A stretch of 64,000 bases of DNA from Corynebacterium gerontici (lineage in GTDB: Bacteria; Actinomycetota; Actinomycetes; Mycobacteriales; Mycobacteriaceae). Under the pieces are notes generated by a model, which was given only the letters and a program-made list of their open reading frames with translations, was not told the origin of the DNA and made no database searches. Made by a program: the position numbers and the translations under genes. Numbering within the stretch: position 1 is the first letter of the stretch; every line of letters starts with the position of its first letter. The stretch spans positions 1,302,001 to 1,366,000 of the forward strand of contig NZ_CP033897.1 in assembly GCF_003813985.1 (NCBI RefSeq). Reading direction: 5' to 3'. Positions 17,897-25,604 of the stretch are shown here, piece by piece.

Positions 17897-19150
17897 CTAG
17901 CTTTGAAGCAACGAGGCTGCCCAGTATGGTTCTGAACCGCCTTCCTCGGTGCCCGGAACGACGGCATACATCGCGGAGCCAATGTGGGTGATCCATTCGT
18001 TGAGCCGGTCGCTGGCGTCCAGGCGTCGTTGGATTGGGATGAATTGTTTTCGGGGATCTTTCTGATAGCAGCAGAAAACCAACCCTGCATTCGAGAGTTC
18101 TTCACTTCCCGGCAGCGGCGGCGCATCGTAGTTGTATGCCCGACGCAACAGTTTCTGTTGTGGCGCGTCGCTGGGCGGCGCGGCAAGTGCCATGTGGCTG
18201 CGAGGATCGATCACAGGCAAGCCGAGTCCGTCTTTTTTGTCAAAGTCTGCGGTATCGAATTCGTCCTCTTGGCCGAGTGGTGCCCCCGAATTCAGCGTGC
18301 GTCCGACGGCAACTTCACGGGATTCCCGATCAAGCTTTTCCCACTTATCTAGATTCATGGCGATCCGCCGGACAATCAGGCACGATCCCCCACGCAACCA
18401 CTTCGGCGAATCGTCGTCATCATCGATCCACACCTGGGCGTCATATTCCTCTTCGGAACGCGGATTGACGGTGCCGTCTTTTTGCCCGAAAAGATTTCTG
18501 GGCGTAGCTTCTGGTTCTTTCACGCCGGGTGCGTTCAGAAAGCCTTGTTGTAACCAGACTTGCTGGGCGTAGTCAACGCTAGATCGGATCATGTGACGAG
18601 TGGCGAATGCCAGCATGACCGGATCATCGCAGCATACTTGCAACACGATGTCGGTTTGCCCCCACTCCGGACGCAACTGATCCTTGGAGAATTCAAGGGT
18701 TTCATTCATCCAGGACGGCCGCTGCTTGCTCTTTCCCACGATGTCGAAGAAACGCGGCCCAACGCCACAGGTGATGGTGAGATTGCTTGGGTTCGAAACC
18801 ATCTCGGGCTCAAGGCTTCCCAGGGGATTCTTCCCCTGCGTGAGCCTTCTGGCGTCCTCTGTCCACAAACTGAACAAACGGCGCGCATCGTCGATGCCTA
18901 CACCGGCTCGCAGATTCAACCCGATGACGTTGAGCTGTGCGGCCGGAACGGTTTGCACCCCGGCCTGATGCGATCCGTCAAAGGCGACGGTGCTGGAACC
19001 CACTTCACACGCAGCTCCCGAATCCGGCTGCGGAGCATTTGCATGAGCGGGCGCTGTTCCAGCGAGCACCGCGGCTCCGGAGACCACCGTTGCGGATTGG
19101 AGGAATCCCCGGCGGCTGATAGGCATTGATGTGAAGTGTTGAGGTTCCAT
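17897..19150 (-). CDS. Tat-exported dye-decolorizing (DyP/EfeB-type) heme peroxidase
   Basis: Secreted heme peroxidase of 417 residues; EfeB homologues oxidise peroxidase substrates and have been proposed to act on heme iron. The N-terminus carries a twin-arginine signal (SRRGFLQ followed by a hydrophobic stretch, cleavage near 'AHANA'). The DyP signature G-x2-D-G appears in 'NLFGQKDGTVNP', and the probable heme-ligating His is in 'WITHIGSAMYAVVPG'. It is the third gene of a copC-PCu(A)C-DyP cluster, 22 bases after the chaperone gene, suggesting a copper or heme-related role outside the cell. The start could be eight codons later at the second Met. Confidence 0.9.
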   Translation of the reverse strand: MEPQHFTSMPISRRGFLQSATVVSGAAVLAGTAPAHANAPQPDSGAACEVGSSTVAFDGSHQAGVQTVPAAQLNVIGLNLRAGVGIDDARRLFSLWTEDARRLTQGKNPLGSLEPEMVSNPSNLTITCGVGPRFFDIVGKSKQRPSWMNETLEFSKDQLRPEWGQTDIVLQVCCDDPVMLAFATRHMIRSSVDYAQQVWLQQGFLNAPGVKEPEATPRNLFGQKDGTVNPRSEEEYDAQVWIDDDDDSPKWLRGGSCLIVRRIAMNLDKWEKLDRESREVAVGRTLNSGAPLGQEDEFDTADFDKKDGLGLPVIDPRSHMALAAPPSDAPQQKLLRRAYNYDAPPLPGSEELSNAGLVFCCYQKDPRKQFIPIQRRLDASDRLNEWITHIGSAMYAVVPGTEEGGSEPYWAASLLQS

Positions 19151-19172
19151 GGTCGCTTAGATCCCTGGGGAA

Positions 19173-19799
19173 TTAGTGATGGTCGGCGTGATCTGCTTCG
19201 TCACCGTGATCCATATGTTCCATATGATCCATCTCGGTGCTTTGCTGATCGCCCTTGTCATTGCCGTAGTTTTCTTGTCCAGCACCGATGGTACGAACGG
19301 GTACGTCAGAAACTTCGACGCTGGTGCCGTCGGCCAGCTCGATGGTGAGGTTCACTTTGTCACCCGCTTTGATCGGCTGCTTCAGCCCCATCACCATCAT
19401 GTGCTCTTTGCCCGGCTCCAGCACGAGACTTTCGCCAGCAGGAATGACGTACCCGCCTTCCTTTTGGCGCATGACGCCGTCCACAACCTCGTGGAGTTCG
19501 AACTTCTGAGCGTCAATGTTGGCCTTGAATCCGGTGACATTGACGTCCTGGTCGCTGTCATTGTGAATGGTGCCGAAGATCGCAGTCATGTCCTTGCCAT
19601 CTTCCGTTGCCTTGACATAAGCGTCAGACAGCGTGATCTTGGCTTCTTCGGCCGCCTTCGTCGAGGTCTCCCCATCAGACGTAACGGTCACGCTACTGGG
19701 TGTTGCGGCATCCTTCTCTGCATTGGAGCATGCTCCCAACACCAGACCTGCCGCAGCCAAACACGCAATCGTCGAAGCACCGAGCTTGTTCAGTTTCAT
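19173..19799 (-). CDS. PCu(A)C copper chaperone lipoprotein
   Basis: 208-residue lipoprotein with lipobox 'VLGAC' near residue 23, followed by a Ser/Thr/Lys-rich spacer and a PCu(A)C domain. The copper-binding His/Met pattern is visible: 'FELHEVVDGVMRQ' and, about 20 residues later, 'GKEHMMVMGLKQP'. The final 25 residues are rich in His, Met and Asp (repeated 'MDHMEHMDHGDEADH'), a likely extra metal-binding tail. Start chosen at 'MKLNKLG' with AAAGG seven bases upstream; two Met codons earlier are in frame. Family members pass Cu(I) to cytochrome oxidase or other extracellular targets. Confidence 0.9.
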   Translation of the reverse strand: MKLNKLGASTIACLAAAGLVLGACSNAEKDAATPSSVTVTSDGETSTKAAEEAKITLSDAYVKATEDGKDMTAIFGTIHNDSDQDVNVTGFKANIDAQKFELHEVVDGVMRQKEGGYVIPAGESLVLEPGKEHMMVMGLKQPIKAGDKVNLTIELADGTSVEVSDVPVRTIGAGQENYGNDKGDQQSTEMDHMEHMDHGDEADHADHH

Positions 19800-19830
19800 C
19801 AATTCACCTTTCATCAATGAGTAGCTTGTT

Positions 19831-20400
19831 TTAGAGATCGCGCCGTTTTTTCACTGCAACGACGAGCACACCGAGCAGCATGACGGCGGCAGCGATGCCA
19901 GCGAACAGTCCAAAGTTGGAGGTCTGCTCGGTATCCGCGTTCGCGTCTTGGCTTTTCGACGCCGACGCTTCTTCCTTCGCCTCTGGCTTTGCGGTAGACG
20001 GGGTCACGTCACCTGTGCTGGACACTTCAAACACGATCTTGCCGCGCGTGGCGTGCCCATCGGAAGATGTGATCTGATAGCCAAGCTGATACTTGCCTTC
20101 GCCGGCACGTTTATTCTCTGGCACGGGCAACGAAGCAACTTGGCCATCAACTGTGGGCTCGCCGGTGAGGATCTGCTCGCCGGAGCCCAGGTCCGTGAGG
20201 GCGAAGGTGTTGAAATCGGGTTTGATCAGCCCCGAGAACTCCAGCGACACCTCGGAAGGAAATTCCTTCACCACCGCGCCATCCTTTGGATTGGAATCCA
20301 AGACGGCGTCGTGGGCATAAGCGGGCAGCGGGGCTGCAAGTACTGCGGCCGCCCCTAGAACCGCAGCCCACCGACGGGTGCGTGGCACAGATTTCAACAC
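19831..20400 (-). CDS. CopC-domain copper-binding protein with C-terminal membrane anchor
   Basis: 189-residue exported protein. A signal peptide ends at 'PAYA', leaving a mature N-terminal His ('HDAVLDSNPKDGAVV'), the hallmark of CopC Cu(II) sites; the second His lies in 'SSDGHATRGKIVFEV'. A Lys/Glu/Ser linker leads to one C-terminal membrane helix and a 'KKRRDL' tail. The GTG start has AAGGAG eight bases upstream. First gene of the copC-PCu(A)C-DyP cluster. Confidence 0.9.
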   Translation of the reverse strand: MLKSVPRTRRWAAVLGAAAVLAAPLPAYAHDAVLDSNPKDGAVVKEFPSEVSLEFSGLIKPDFNTFALTDLGSGEQILTGEPTVDGQVASLPVPENKRAGEGKYQLGYQITSSDGHATRGKIVFEVSSTGDVTPSTAKPEAKEEASASKSQDANADTEQTSNFGLFAGIAAAVMLLGVLVVAVKKRRDL

Positions 20401-20600
20401 AGGTAGTTCTCCTTCTTTTGGTCTAAAACTGAGCCACCAAAGCTTGTGGTGACGCTCATTCACCTTACGCCCATTGCTTCGCAAAAAGCCTTTGCAATGC
20501 AGTGAAATTTATGCACGACCGTCTAATAGTCGCAATTGAAGGGTCGAGAGTTCCCACACCATTGCAACCCCACCCCCAAAATGGTCCATGCAACGAAAAA

Positions 20601-20623
20601 GCACCCAGTGGGTTACTGGGTGC
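20601..20623 (-). terminator. Terminator of tRNA-Val(CAC)
   Basis: Perfect 9-bp repeat GCACCCAGT / ACTGGGTGC with a 5-base loop, followed on the minus strand by TTTTTCGTT. It lies five bases beyond the 3' end of the tRNA. Confidence 0.9.
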
Positions 20624-20628
20624 GTCGG

Positions 20629-20700
20629 TGGTCCTAGCTGGGATCGAACCAGCGACCTTTCCGGTGTGAACGGAACGCTCTTCCACTGAGCCATAGGACC
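20629..20700 (-). tRNA. tRNA-Val (anticodon CAC)
   Basis: 72-base cloverleaf read on the minus strand: acceptor GGTCCTA / TAGGACC, anticodon stem TTCCG / CGGAA closing loop TTCACAC, so anticodon CAC (valine, GUG codons). T-arm GCTGGTTCGATCCCAGC. CCA is not encoded. It is divergent from the Gly-Val-Gly-Cys-Val-Gly cluster and has its own strong terminator. Confidence 0.95.
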
Positions 20701-20934
20701 GTGCAGCGCTTGCTGCGCCACTTAAGCTAACACGAGGAATTGACAGAAACCTAATTGGCCTGAACAAACCAACTTTCGCCGCGCGACCGACCCCGCAGTA
20801 AGCCCGATTCACACCCCGCCGGAGCGTGGGACGGCATTTCAAACGGCATACCTCAACGACACCGCAACCTACCTGCTGATTTGGCAGTTTCTTCGACAAA
20901 GGGCTAATGTTCTTTAGCGCAACAGCAGTTGTAT

Positions 20935-21007
20935 GCGGATGTAGCGCAGTTGGTAGCGCATCACCTTGCCAAGGTGAGGGTCGCGAGTTCGAGTCTCGTC
21001 ATCCGCT
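20935..21007 (+). tRNA. tRNA-Gly (anticodon GCC), copy 1
   Basis: Acceptor GCGGATG / CATCCGC, anticodon loop TTGCCAA between TCACC and GGTGA, anticodon GCC. Identical to the copies at 21134 and 21418. CCA not encoded. A possible promoter with TTCGAC near 20892 and TTTAGC near 20913 lies upstream. Confidence 0.96.
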
Positions 21008-21031
21008 CATTTCCATATCAATGGAATACCC

Positions 21032-21103
21032 GCGCGTTTAGCTCAGCGGGAGAGCGCTTCCCTGACACGGAAGAGGTCACTGGTTCGATCCCAGTATCGC
21101 GCA
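21032..21103 (+). tRNA. tRNA-Val (anticodon GAC), copy 1
   Basis: Acceptor GCGCGTT / ATCGCGC (one T-T mismatch), anticodon loop CTGACAC between CTTCC and GGAAG, anticodon GAC. Followed by the spacer hairpin AGTGG-N6-CCACT before the next Gly copy. Confidence 0.95.
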
Positions 21104-21133
21104 CACAGTGGAACACACCACTTAAAAAAGTAT

Positions 21134-21206
21134 GCGGATGTAGCGCAGTTGGTAGCGCATCACCTTGCCAAGGTGAGGGTCGCGAGTTCGAGTCTCGTCA
21201 TCCGCT
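21134..21206 (+). tRNA. tRNA-Gly (anticodon GCC), copy 2
   Basis: Same sequence as copy 1, preceded by the same TAT trinucleotide. CCA is not encoded (TCCGG follows the acceptor). Confidence 0.96.
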
Positions 21207-21242
21207 CCGGTACATCAATGGGTGCCAGGCGGCAACGTCAAT

Positions 21243-21313
21243 GGTGGAATGGCCGAGTGGTGAGGCAACGGTCTGCAAAACCGTGCACACGGGTTCGATT
21301 CCCGTTTCCACCT
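21243..21313 (+). tRNA. tRNA-Cys (anticodon GCA)
   Basis: Acceptor GGTGGAA / TTCCACC, anticodon loop CTGCAAA between ACGGT and ACCGT, anticodon GCA. 71 bases. Only cysteine tRNA in the window; it separates the two Val-Gly units. Confidence 0.95.
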
Positions 21314-21320
21314 CAGTGCG

Positions 21321-21392
21321 GCGCGTTTAGCTCAGCGGGAGAGCGCTTCCCTGACACGGAAGAGGTCACTGGTTCGATCCCAGTATCGCGCA
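21321..21392 (+). tRNA. tRNA-Val (anticodon GAC), copy 2
   Basis: Identical to the copy at 21032, including the CACAGTGGA that follows. It lies seven bases after tRNA-Cys. Confidence 0.95.
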
Positions 21393-21417
21393 CACAGTGG
21401 AGTGATCCACTAAGCAT

Positions 21418-21490
21418 GCGGATGTAGCGCAGTTGGTAGCGCATCACCTTGCCAAGGTGAGGGTCGCGAGTTCGAGTCTCGTCATCCGCT
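21418..21490 (+). tRNA. tRNA-Gly (anticodon GCC), copy 3
   Basis: Same tRNA body as copies 1 and 2, but here CCA follows the discriminator base directly. Last tRNA of the cluster; the terminator begins nine bases later. Confidence 0.96.
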
Positions 21491-21498
21491 CCATAATC

Positions 21499-21530
21499 AC
21501 CGCGGCGTCGACTACGGCGTCGCGGTTTTT
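21499..21530 (+). terminator. Terminator of the tRNA cluster
   Basis: ACCGCGGCGTC / GGCGTCGCGGT stem (two G-T pairs) with a 6-base loop, running into TTTTT. It ends the tRNA transcript before the next CDS at 21548. Confidence 0.85.
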
Positions 21531-21547
21531 CATGCCATGATGACTCA

Positions 21548-22267
21548 ATGAGCTCCTCAGCCTTCAGCACGCCCGAGGCTTTCGCGCAGCATCACCTCGG
21601 GCCGGACAACCCAAAGGAACTGCGCCTGGTGTGCATCAGCAGCATCGGCGGAGCATCCACTATCGACGGCGTTTCCGGGCCCCTCGGCAATGACGAAGAC
21701 TCGTCGATGCTCAAAGCGCTCAGGGATTGGGCCGATGCCGTACTGGTCACCGCAGCCACCGCCCAAGCTGAGCGCTACACCGATATTCAAGTCGGTGATC
21801 GAAACACACGGGAGGCACGAAACCAGAGGGACCGAGCACAACTTATCTTGCTTAGTGAAAGCCTCGAATTCTCCGTACCGGCCAAGAACTTTTCTGTGCT
21901 CAGCCCGTACTCTGAATCCCCAACGTGGCAGCAGCGTGCCGCAGCGCTGGAAGCATCAGGACACCAGGTATTTCCCTATCGTGGCGAAGTTGCAAACGCC
22001 ATCCGTACACTTCATCACGCGGGGTTTGGGCGCATCGTCTGCGAAGGCGGCCCTTGGCTGTACACGGCACTGGTGCGCAGCGGATGCGTCGACAAGCTTT
22101 TTTACACCCTCTCCCCTACGCTCCTGGCCCCCATCGCGCACCCACTTTTTCAAAGCGCGTCAGAACAAGGTGCACCATTGCGCCTCGAACTCGAGGCGCT
22201 CGACACCACCTCGGATGGAACAGTTTTCTTGCGCTACCGAAATTCCCGGCGGGTGAGCCACGAATAG
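21548..22267 (+). CDS. RibD C-terminal-like pyrimidine reductase family protein
   Basis: 239-residue protein with the dihydrofolate-reductase-like fold of the RibD reductase domain: 'VCISSIGGASTIDGVSGPL' near residue 28, 'DWADAVLVTAATAQAE', and the nucleotide-binding 'RIVCEGGPWLYTALVRSG'. The M. tuberculosis counterpart at this locus is Rv2671, also followed by aftC and msrB genes. There is no deaminase domain, so it is not a full RibD; substrate is unproven (a flavin or folate-type reductase role is possible). Start ATG at 21548 directly after the tRNA terminator. Confidence 0.88.
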   Translation: MSSSAFSTPEAFAQHHLGPDNPKELRLVCISSIGGASTIDGVSGPLGNDEDSSMLKALRDWADAVLVTAATAQAERYTDIQVGDRNTREARNQRDRAQLILLSESLEFSVPAKNFSVLSPYSESPTWQQRAAALEASGHQVFPYRGEVANAIRTLHHAGFGRIVCEGGPWLYTALVRSGCVDKLFYTLSPTLLAPIAHPLFQSASEQGAPLRLELEALDTTSDGTVFLRYRNSRRVSHE

Positions 22268-22281
22268 CAGCGCTTCTGCCT

Positions 22282-22287
22282 TAGGCT
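22282..22287 (+). promoter_or_regulatory. -10 box of aftC (leaderless)
   Basis: TAGGCT ends seven bases before the GTG start of aftC at 22295, with no Shine-Dalgarno, as expected for a leaderless transcript. Confidence 0.5.
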
Positions 22288-22294
22288 GGTCTGC

Positions 22295-23563
22295 GTGAAC
22301 AAGCCCGTAACGCAACGCTCGAGCCTGCTACAACCGCACCGCTTCCCCGCCGCGCGACCCCTGCGCCCCGCCTGGCAATGGGATGCTCGTGCCAATATGG
22401 CACTGTGGCCAATCGCCATCATGGTGGTGCTCCACAAAATTTTCGTCTTTGGAGCCAATGGGGCAACAACCGACGACTACTCGACGGTGTACAACGCCCT
22501 ACGACGCGCAATCACCGGCGTGCCAATTTATTCGGAGAATTACGACTCCGTCGTGCCGCATTACCTCTACAACCCGGGCGCCACGCTGCTACTCATGCCC
22601 CTGGCATGGACTGATAACCTCAGCGCAGCCCGACTGCTGTTCATCATCTTGAATGGCGTATGCATTGTGCTCGGACTGTGGTTGCTTGCCCGGCTCTTCG
22701 GATTTGGGAATCGTTCATGTGTCATTCCCGCATCCATCGCGTTGGCATTCATGACAGAATCAGTGGGCAACACCCTGGCTTTTTCCAACATCAACGGCAT
22801 GCTCTTTTTCGCGCTCGTTAGCTATCTCTGGGCAGTATTGCGCAACAAGAAGGTGGCCGCTGGGGTGATCTTGGGCTTTATGATCCTGATTAAGCCAGTA
22901 TTTGCGCCACTGCTTTTCATCCCGCTCGTGCTCGTGTGGTGGCAACCCTTTGTAGCGGTTGCTGCGGTGGTCATTGGCTTCAACCTCCCGGCCTGGTTCA
23001 TCTTGCCCGGCACAAATGAATACCTCACGAGAACCGTGCCCTACCTGAGAATTGTCCGCGATTACTCAAATAGTTCACTGCGGGGCATGGGTGTGTATTT
23101 CGATACGCCATCGTGGATCATCGTCCCGCTCTGGCTCGGATTCGCGGTGCTGGCGCTGTTTGGGCTCGCAGCACTACTGCGCTGGCGCAACAGCGACGGC
23201 CTCCTGTGGCTGTGCACCACGAGCTCCCTCCTGCTCGTCTCCGCATTTTTCCTCTCCTCCTTGGGGCAGATGTATTACTCGATGATGCTCTTCCCCCTGC
23301 TGTTCACCGTCTTTCTGCCGCGCAGCGCAATGCACAATCCTCTAGCCTGGCTTGCCGTGTACCTCTTCCTTTCTCCCTCGGAGTGGTATTCAATGTTCTG
23401 GGACTGGCTCAACGTCAGCCGATTCTTCGAATTGTTCCGAGCGACCTACGGCTGGGGCATGCTCATCATCGTTATCAGCGTCAGCGCGCTAGTGTGGGCT
23501 CTGCCGCAGGCAAAGCACCAGCACGCAGAAATATCCACCAACGACCTTGAAAAGAGGGCATAG
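22295..23563 (+). CDS. aftC: Alpha-(1->3)-arabinofuranosyltransferase AftC-like membrane protein
   Basis: GT-C glycosyltransferase of 422 residues with roughly ten membrane segments. In AftC the donor is decaprenyl-phosphoarabinose and the enzyme makes alpha-1,3 branches in arabinan of the cell wall. The first extracytoplasmic loop 'TTDDYSTVYNALRRA' holds the acidic pair expected at the catalytic site, followed by 'YNPGATLLLMPLAW'. Assignment rests on the DUF2029 architecture plus synteny with Rv2671-Rv2673-Rv2674 (reductase, aftC, msrB). The msrB start directly abuts its stop. Confidence 0.82.
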   Translation: MNKPVTQRSSLLQPHRFPAARPLRPAWQWDARANMALWPIAIMVVLHKIFVFGANGATTDDYSTVYNALRRAITGVPIYSENYDSVVPHYLYNPGATLLLMPLAWTDNLSAARLLFIILNGVCIVLGLWLLARLFGFGNRSCVIPASIALAFMTESVGNTLAFSNINGMLFFALVSYLWAVLRNKKVAAGVILGFMILIKPVFAPLLFIPLVLVWWQPFVAVAAVVIGFNLPAWFILPGTNEYLTRTVPYLRIVRDYSNSSLRGMGVYFDTPSWIIVPLWLGFAVLALFGLAALLRWRNSDGLLWLCTTSSLLLVSAFFLSSLGQMYYSMMLFPLLFTVFLPRSAMHNPLAWLAVYLFLSPSEWYSMFWDWLNVSRFFELFRATYGWGMLIIVISVSALVWALPQAKHQHAEISTNDLEKRA

Positions 23564-23965
23564 ATGAACTTCCAACCATTAAGCGAATCGGAATGGCGCG
23601 CCAAGCTCACGCCCCAGGAATTCCATGTGTTACGCGAGGCGGGAACCGAAGCCCCATTTAAAGGCGAGTACACGGACACCACAACAGAAGGCATCTACTC
23701 TTGCCGGGCATGCGGAAATGAACTTTTCCGATCGGATCAAAAATTCAGTGCTCATTGTGGATGGCCGGCATTTTTCTCTCCACTGGCAGGCGACAAAGTT
23801 ATCGAACGCGAAGACACGTCACTTGGTATGCGTCGCACTGAAGTTTTATGCGCACAGTGTCAATCTCACTTAGGACACGTCTTTGAGGGCGAGGGGTACG
23901 ACACTCCAACGGATCTTCGTTACTGCATTAACTCCATTGCCATGCGCTTAGAGCCCAAGGAATAA
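23564..23965 (+). CDS. msrB: Peptide-methionine (R)-S-oxide reductase MsrB
   Basis: Repairs methionine-R-sulfoxide in oxidised proteins. The 133 residues contain two zinc-binding CxxC pairs ('YSCRACGNELF' and 'LCAQCQSHLGHVF'), the 'FSAHCGWPAFFSP' motif and the catalytic Cys in 'DLRYCINSIAM'. Standard length. Starts immediately after the aftC stop with AAGAGGG upstream. Confidence 0.96.
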   Translation: MNFQPLSESEWRAKLTPQEFHVLREAGTEAPFKGEYTDTTTEGIYSCRACGNELFRSDQKFSAHCGWPAFFSPLAGDKVIEREDTSLGMRRTEVLCAQCQSHLGHVFEGEGYDTPTDLRYCINSIAMRLEPKE

Positions 23966-23980
23966 TCAGCGAATGCTACG

Positions 23981-24012
23981 GCCCGGCCGACTCGTTTTTG
24001 AGTCCGCCGGGC
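23981..24012. terminator. Bidirectional terminator between msrB and chdC
   Basis: 13-bp stem GCCCGGCCGACTC / GAGTCCGCCGGGC with one mismatch and a 6-base loop, followed by TTTTGG on the plus strand. It separates the convergent msrB and chdC. Confidence 0.85.
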
Positions 24013-24036
24013 TTTTGGCGCTTTTGCGTTTCCCCG

Positions 24037-24741
24037 TTACGGCAGCACCGCGATGAGTTCTTCTACGTCATCAACACGGCGACCAGTCAGGAATGGAATC
24101 TCCTCACGAACATGTAGTCGAGCGTCCGTGTAACGCATTTGGTGCATGAGGTCCACGATGCGATGCAGTTCTGGGGCCTCGAACGCGAGGATCCACTCGT
24201 AATCGCCCATAGCAAATGCAGGCAAAGTGTTGGCTCGAACATCGGGATAATCACGAGCTGCCATGCCGTGCTCCGCAAGGATACGACGGCGCTCCTTGGG
24301 ATCCATCACGTACCAATCATAGGAACGAACGAAGGGGTACACGGCGCACCAGCGACCGGGATCCTCACCCATGATGAAGCTGGGAAGGTGTGACTTGTTG
24401 AACTCCGATGGGCGGTGGAGGGAATTACCGATCCAAAACACCTCGCTCAGTTGGCCGAGGGTGGTTTCACGACGGAAATCGTTATATACCTTTTGTAGAT
24501 CAGAGAACTCTTCTGCGATCCACCAGATCATAAAATCCGCTTCGGCGCGGCAGCCGGTGATGTCATAAATGCCACGGATGGTGACAACGCCTTCATCAGC
24601 GATGTTCTGGAAAAACTCTCGTGCCTGAGCGATGATCTGATCACGCTCGGTACCGAGCGCTCCCGGGATAGCTCGGAAGCTCACCACCTGGGAGTACGCC
24701 TGAATTGCATTCAGCTTGTCAAAGTCCAACTTTTCAGCCAT
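24037..24741 (-). CDS. chdC: Coproheme decarboxylase ChdC (HemQ)
   Basis: Last enzyme of the coproporphyrin-dependent heme pathway; decarboxylates coproheme to heme b using peroxide. The 234-residue chlorite-dismutase-fold protein has '[13 protein letters not shown]', '[18 protein letters not shown]' with the radical-site Tyr, and the iron-ligand His in '[14 protein letters not shown]'. The start is the second of two Met codons because AAAGG lies eight bases before it and only two before the first. The other heme genes are not in the window. Same position as Rv2676c. Confidence 0.92.
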   Translation of the reverse strand: MAEKLDFDKLNAIQAYSQVVSFRAIPGALGTERDQIIAQAREFFQNIADEGVVTIRGIYDITGCRAEADFMIWWIAEEFSDLQKVYNDFRRETTLGQLSEVFWIGNSLHRPSEFNKSHLPSFIMGEDPGRWCAVYPFVRSYDWYVMDPKERRRILAEHGMAARDYPDVRANTLPAFAMGDYEWILAFEAPELHRIVDLMHQMRYTDARLHVREEIPFLTGRRVDDVEELIAVLP

Positions 24742-24981
24742 GGACATGTCCTTTCTGTAGATCGCTGGCGGCGACCGCCGTCAGTTCTTGCGTGCCGAAG
24801 CGCCACAGTTTGAGTTCCACTACAGGCCATTCGGCTGGCATTGATGTCAATCATATGGTTGATTTCGCGCGCGCGCCAAAAGCGCGTGCCTTCTGAGCGT
24901 TGAGGCCTTTTGAAAACCCAATACGAACAAGTCCTCTCCGCTCCTCCGGCGCGCCTTCACAAATGAGCGTCGAAAACAACC

Positions 24982-24987
24982 TAGGTT
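24982..24987 (+). promoter_or_regulatory. -10 box of the DUF3000 gene (leaderless)
   Basis: TAGGTT ends seven bases before a GTG at 24995 that opens the DUF3000 reading frame. No ribosome binding site is present. Confidence 0.45.
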
Positions 24988-24994
24988 GGGGCGT

Positions 24995-25579
24995 GTGAAT
25001 GACTCTCAAGCGACGACGAGCAGCGAAGCCCAACCAGAGGCTTTTGCCCGCGCGGTGGAATCAATGCACACTGCGAAGCTTCGACCGGAAATCAGCCTGA
25101 GCACCGTGCGTCCCCCACAGCGCCTGGCCCCTTTCAGCCACGCCGTTGGACTTGAGGTCCTCCGAAGCGAAGATGATCACACCTCCGGCGATGCCTTCGG
25201 GCGCCTCATCGTCTTGCACGATCCGAAATCTGATGACGCTTGGGCCGGGGACATGCGAATGGTTGCATATATTCAAGCCGACATGGACGACACCCTCGCG
25301 GGCGATCCACTCCTGCCGAGTGTGGCTTGGCAATGGCTCAACGAAGGCTTAGCGGAAGGACACGCCGAATTTACCCATCTGGGTGGCACTGTTACTTCCA
25401 CGGCATCGGAACGCTTTGGTGACATTGGTGGCCCCAACCGCGCCTTTCAACTGGAAATGCGTGCTTCCTGGACCGCCACGTCGGAGAATCTGAGCCCTCA
25501 TGTCGAGGCATTCTCTCGAGTACTTGCCATGTTCGCCGGCATGCCCCCTGAGGGCGTAAGCGCGCTACCAGGCCGCTAG
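24995..25579 (+). CDS. DUF3000 family protein
   Basis: 194-residue soluble protein conserved in actinobacteria upstream of RNase D (Rv2680 in M. tuberculosis). Recognisable segments are 'LRPEISLSTVRPPQRLAPFSH' (within about 28-48), 'DDTLAGDPLLPSVAWQWL', 'HAEFTHLGGTVTSTASERFG' and an Arg/Ala-rich end. No catalytic motif is evident. Start placed at the GTG seven bases after a -10 box; an in-frame TTG three codons earlier is less likely. Function unknown; the fixed link to rnd suggests an RNA-related role, which is inference. Confidence 0.8.
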   Translation: MNDSQATTSSEAQPEAFARAVESMHTAKLRPEISLSTVRPPQRLAPFSHAVGLEVLRSEDDHTSGDAFGRLIVLHDPKSDDAWAGDMRMVAYIQADMDDTLAGDPLLPSVAWQWLNEGLAEGHAEFTHLGGTVTSTASERFGDIGGPNRAFQLEMRASWTATSENLSPHVEAFSRVLAMFAGMPPEGVSALPGR

Positions 25580-25604
25580 GCCAACAAAAACCTCCGCTTA
25601 CCTT

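Larger units (their letters stand above)
21032..21490 (+). repeat. Duplicated tRNA-Val(GAC)-tRNA-Gly(GCC) unit
   Basis: Two Val-Gly units (21032-21206 and 21321-21490) carry identical tRNA sequences and related spacers, each with a short hairpin built on AGTGG and CCACT. The tRNA-Cys lies between the units, and a further identical Gly copy precedes the first. The spacers have diverged in length (30 versus 25 bases), so the duplication is not recent or was partly re-shaped. Confidence 0.85.

Noticed and set aside
20629..21490. Integrated element or attachment-site duplication in the tRNA region
   Set aside because: The repeated segments are complete functional tRNA genes with terminators; no integrase or partial tRNA 3' end is present.
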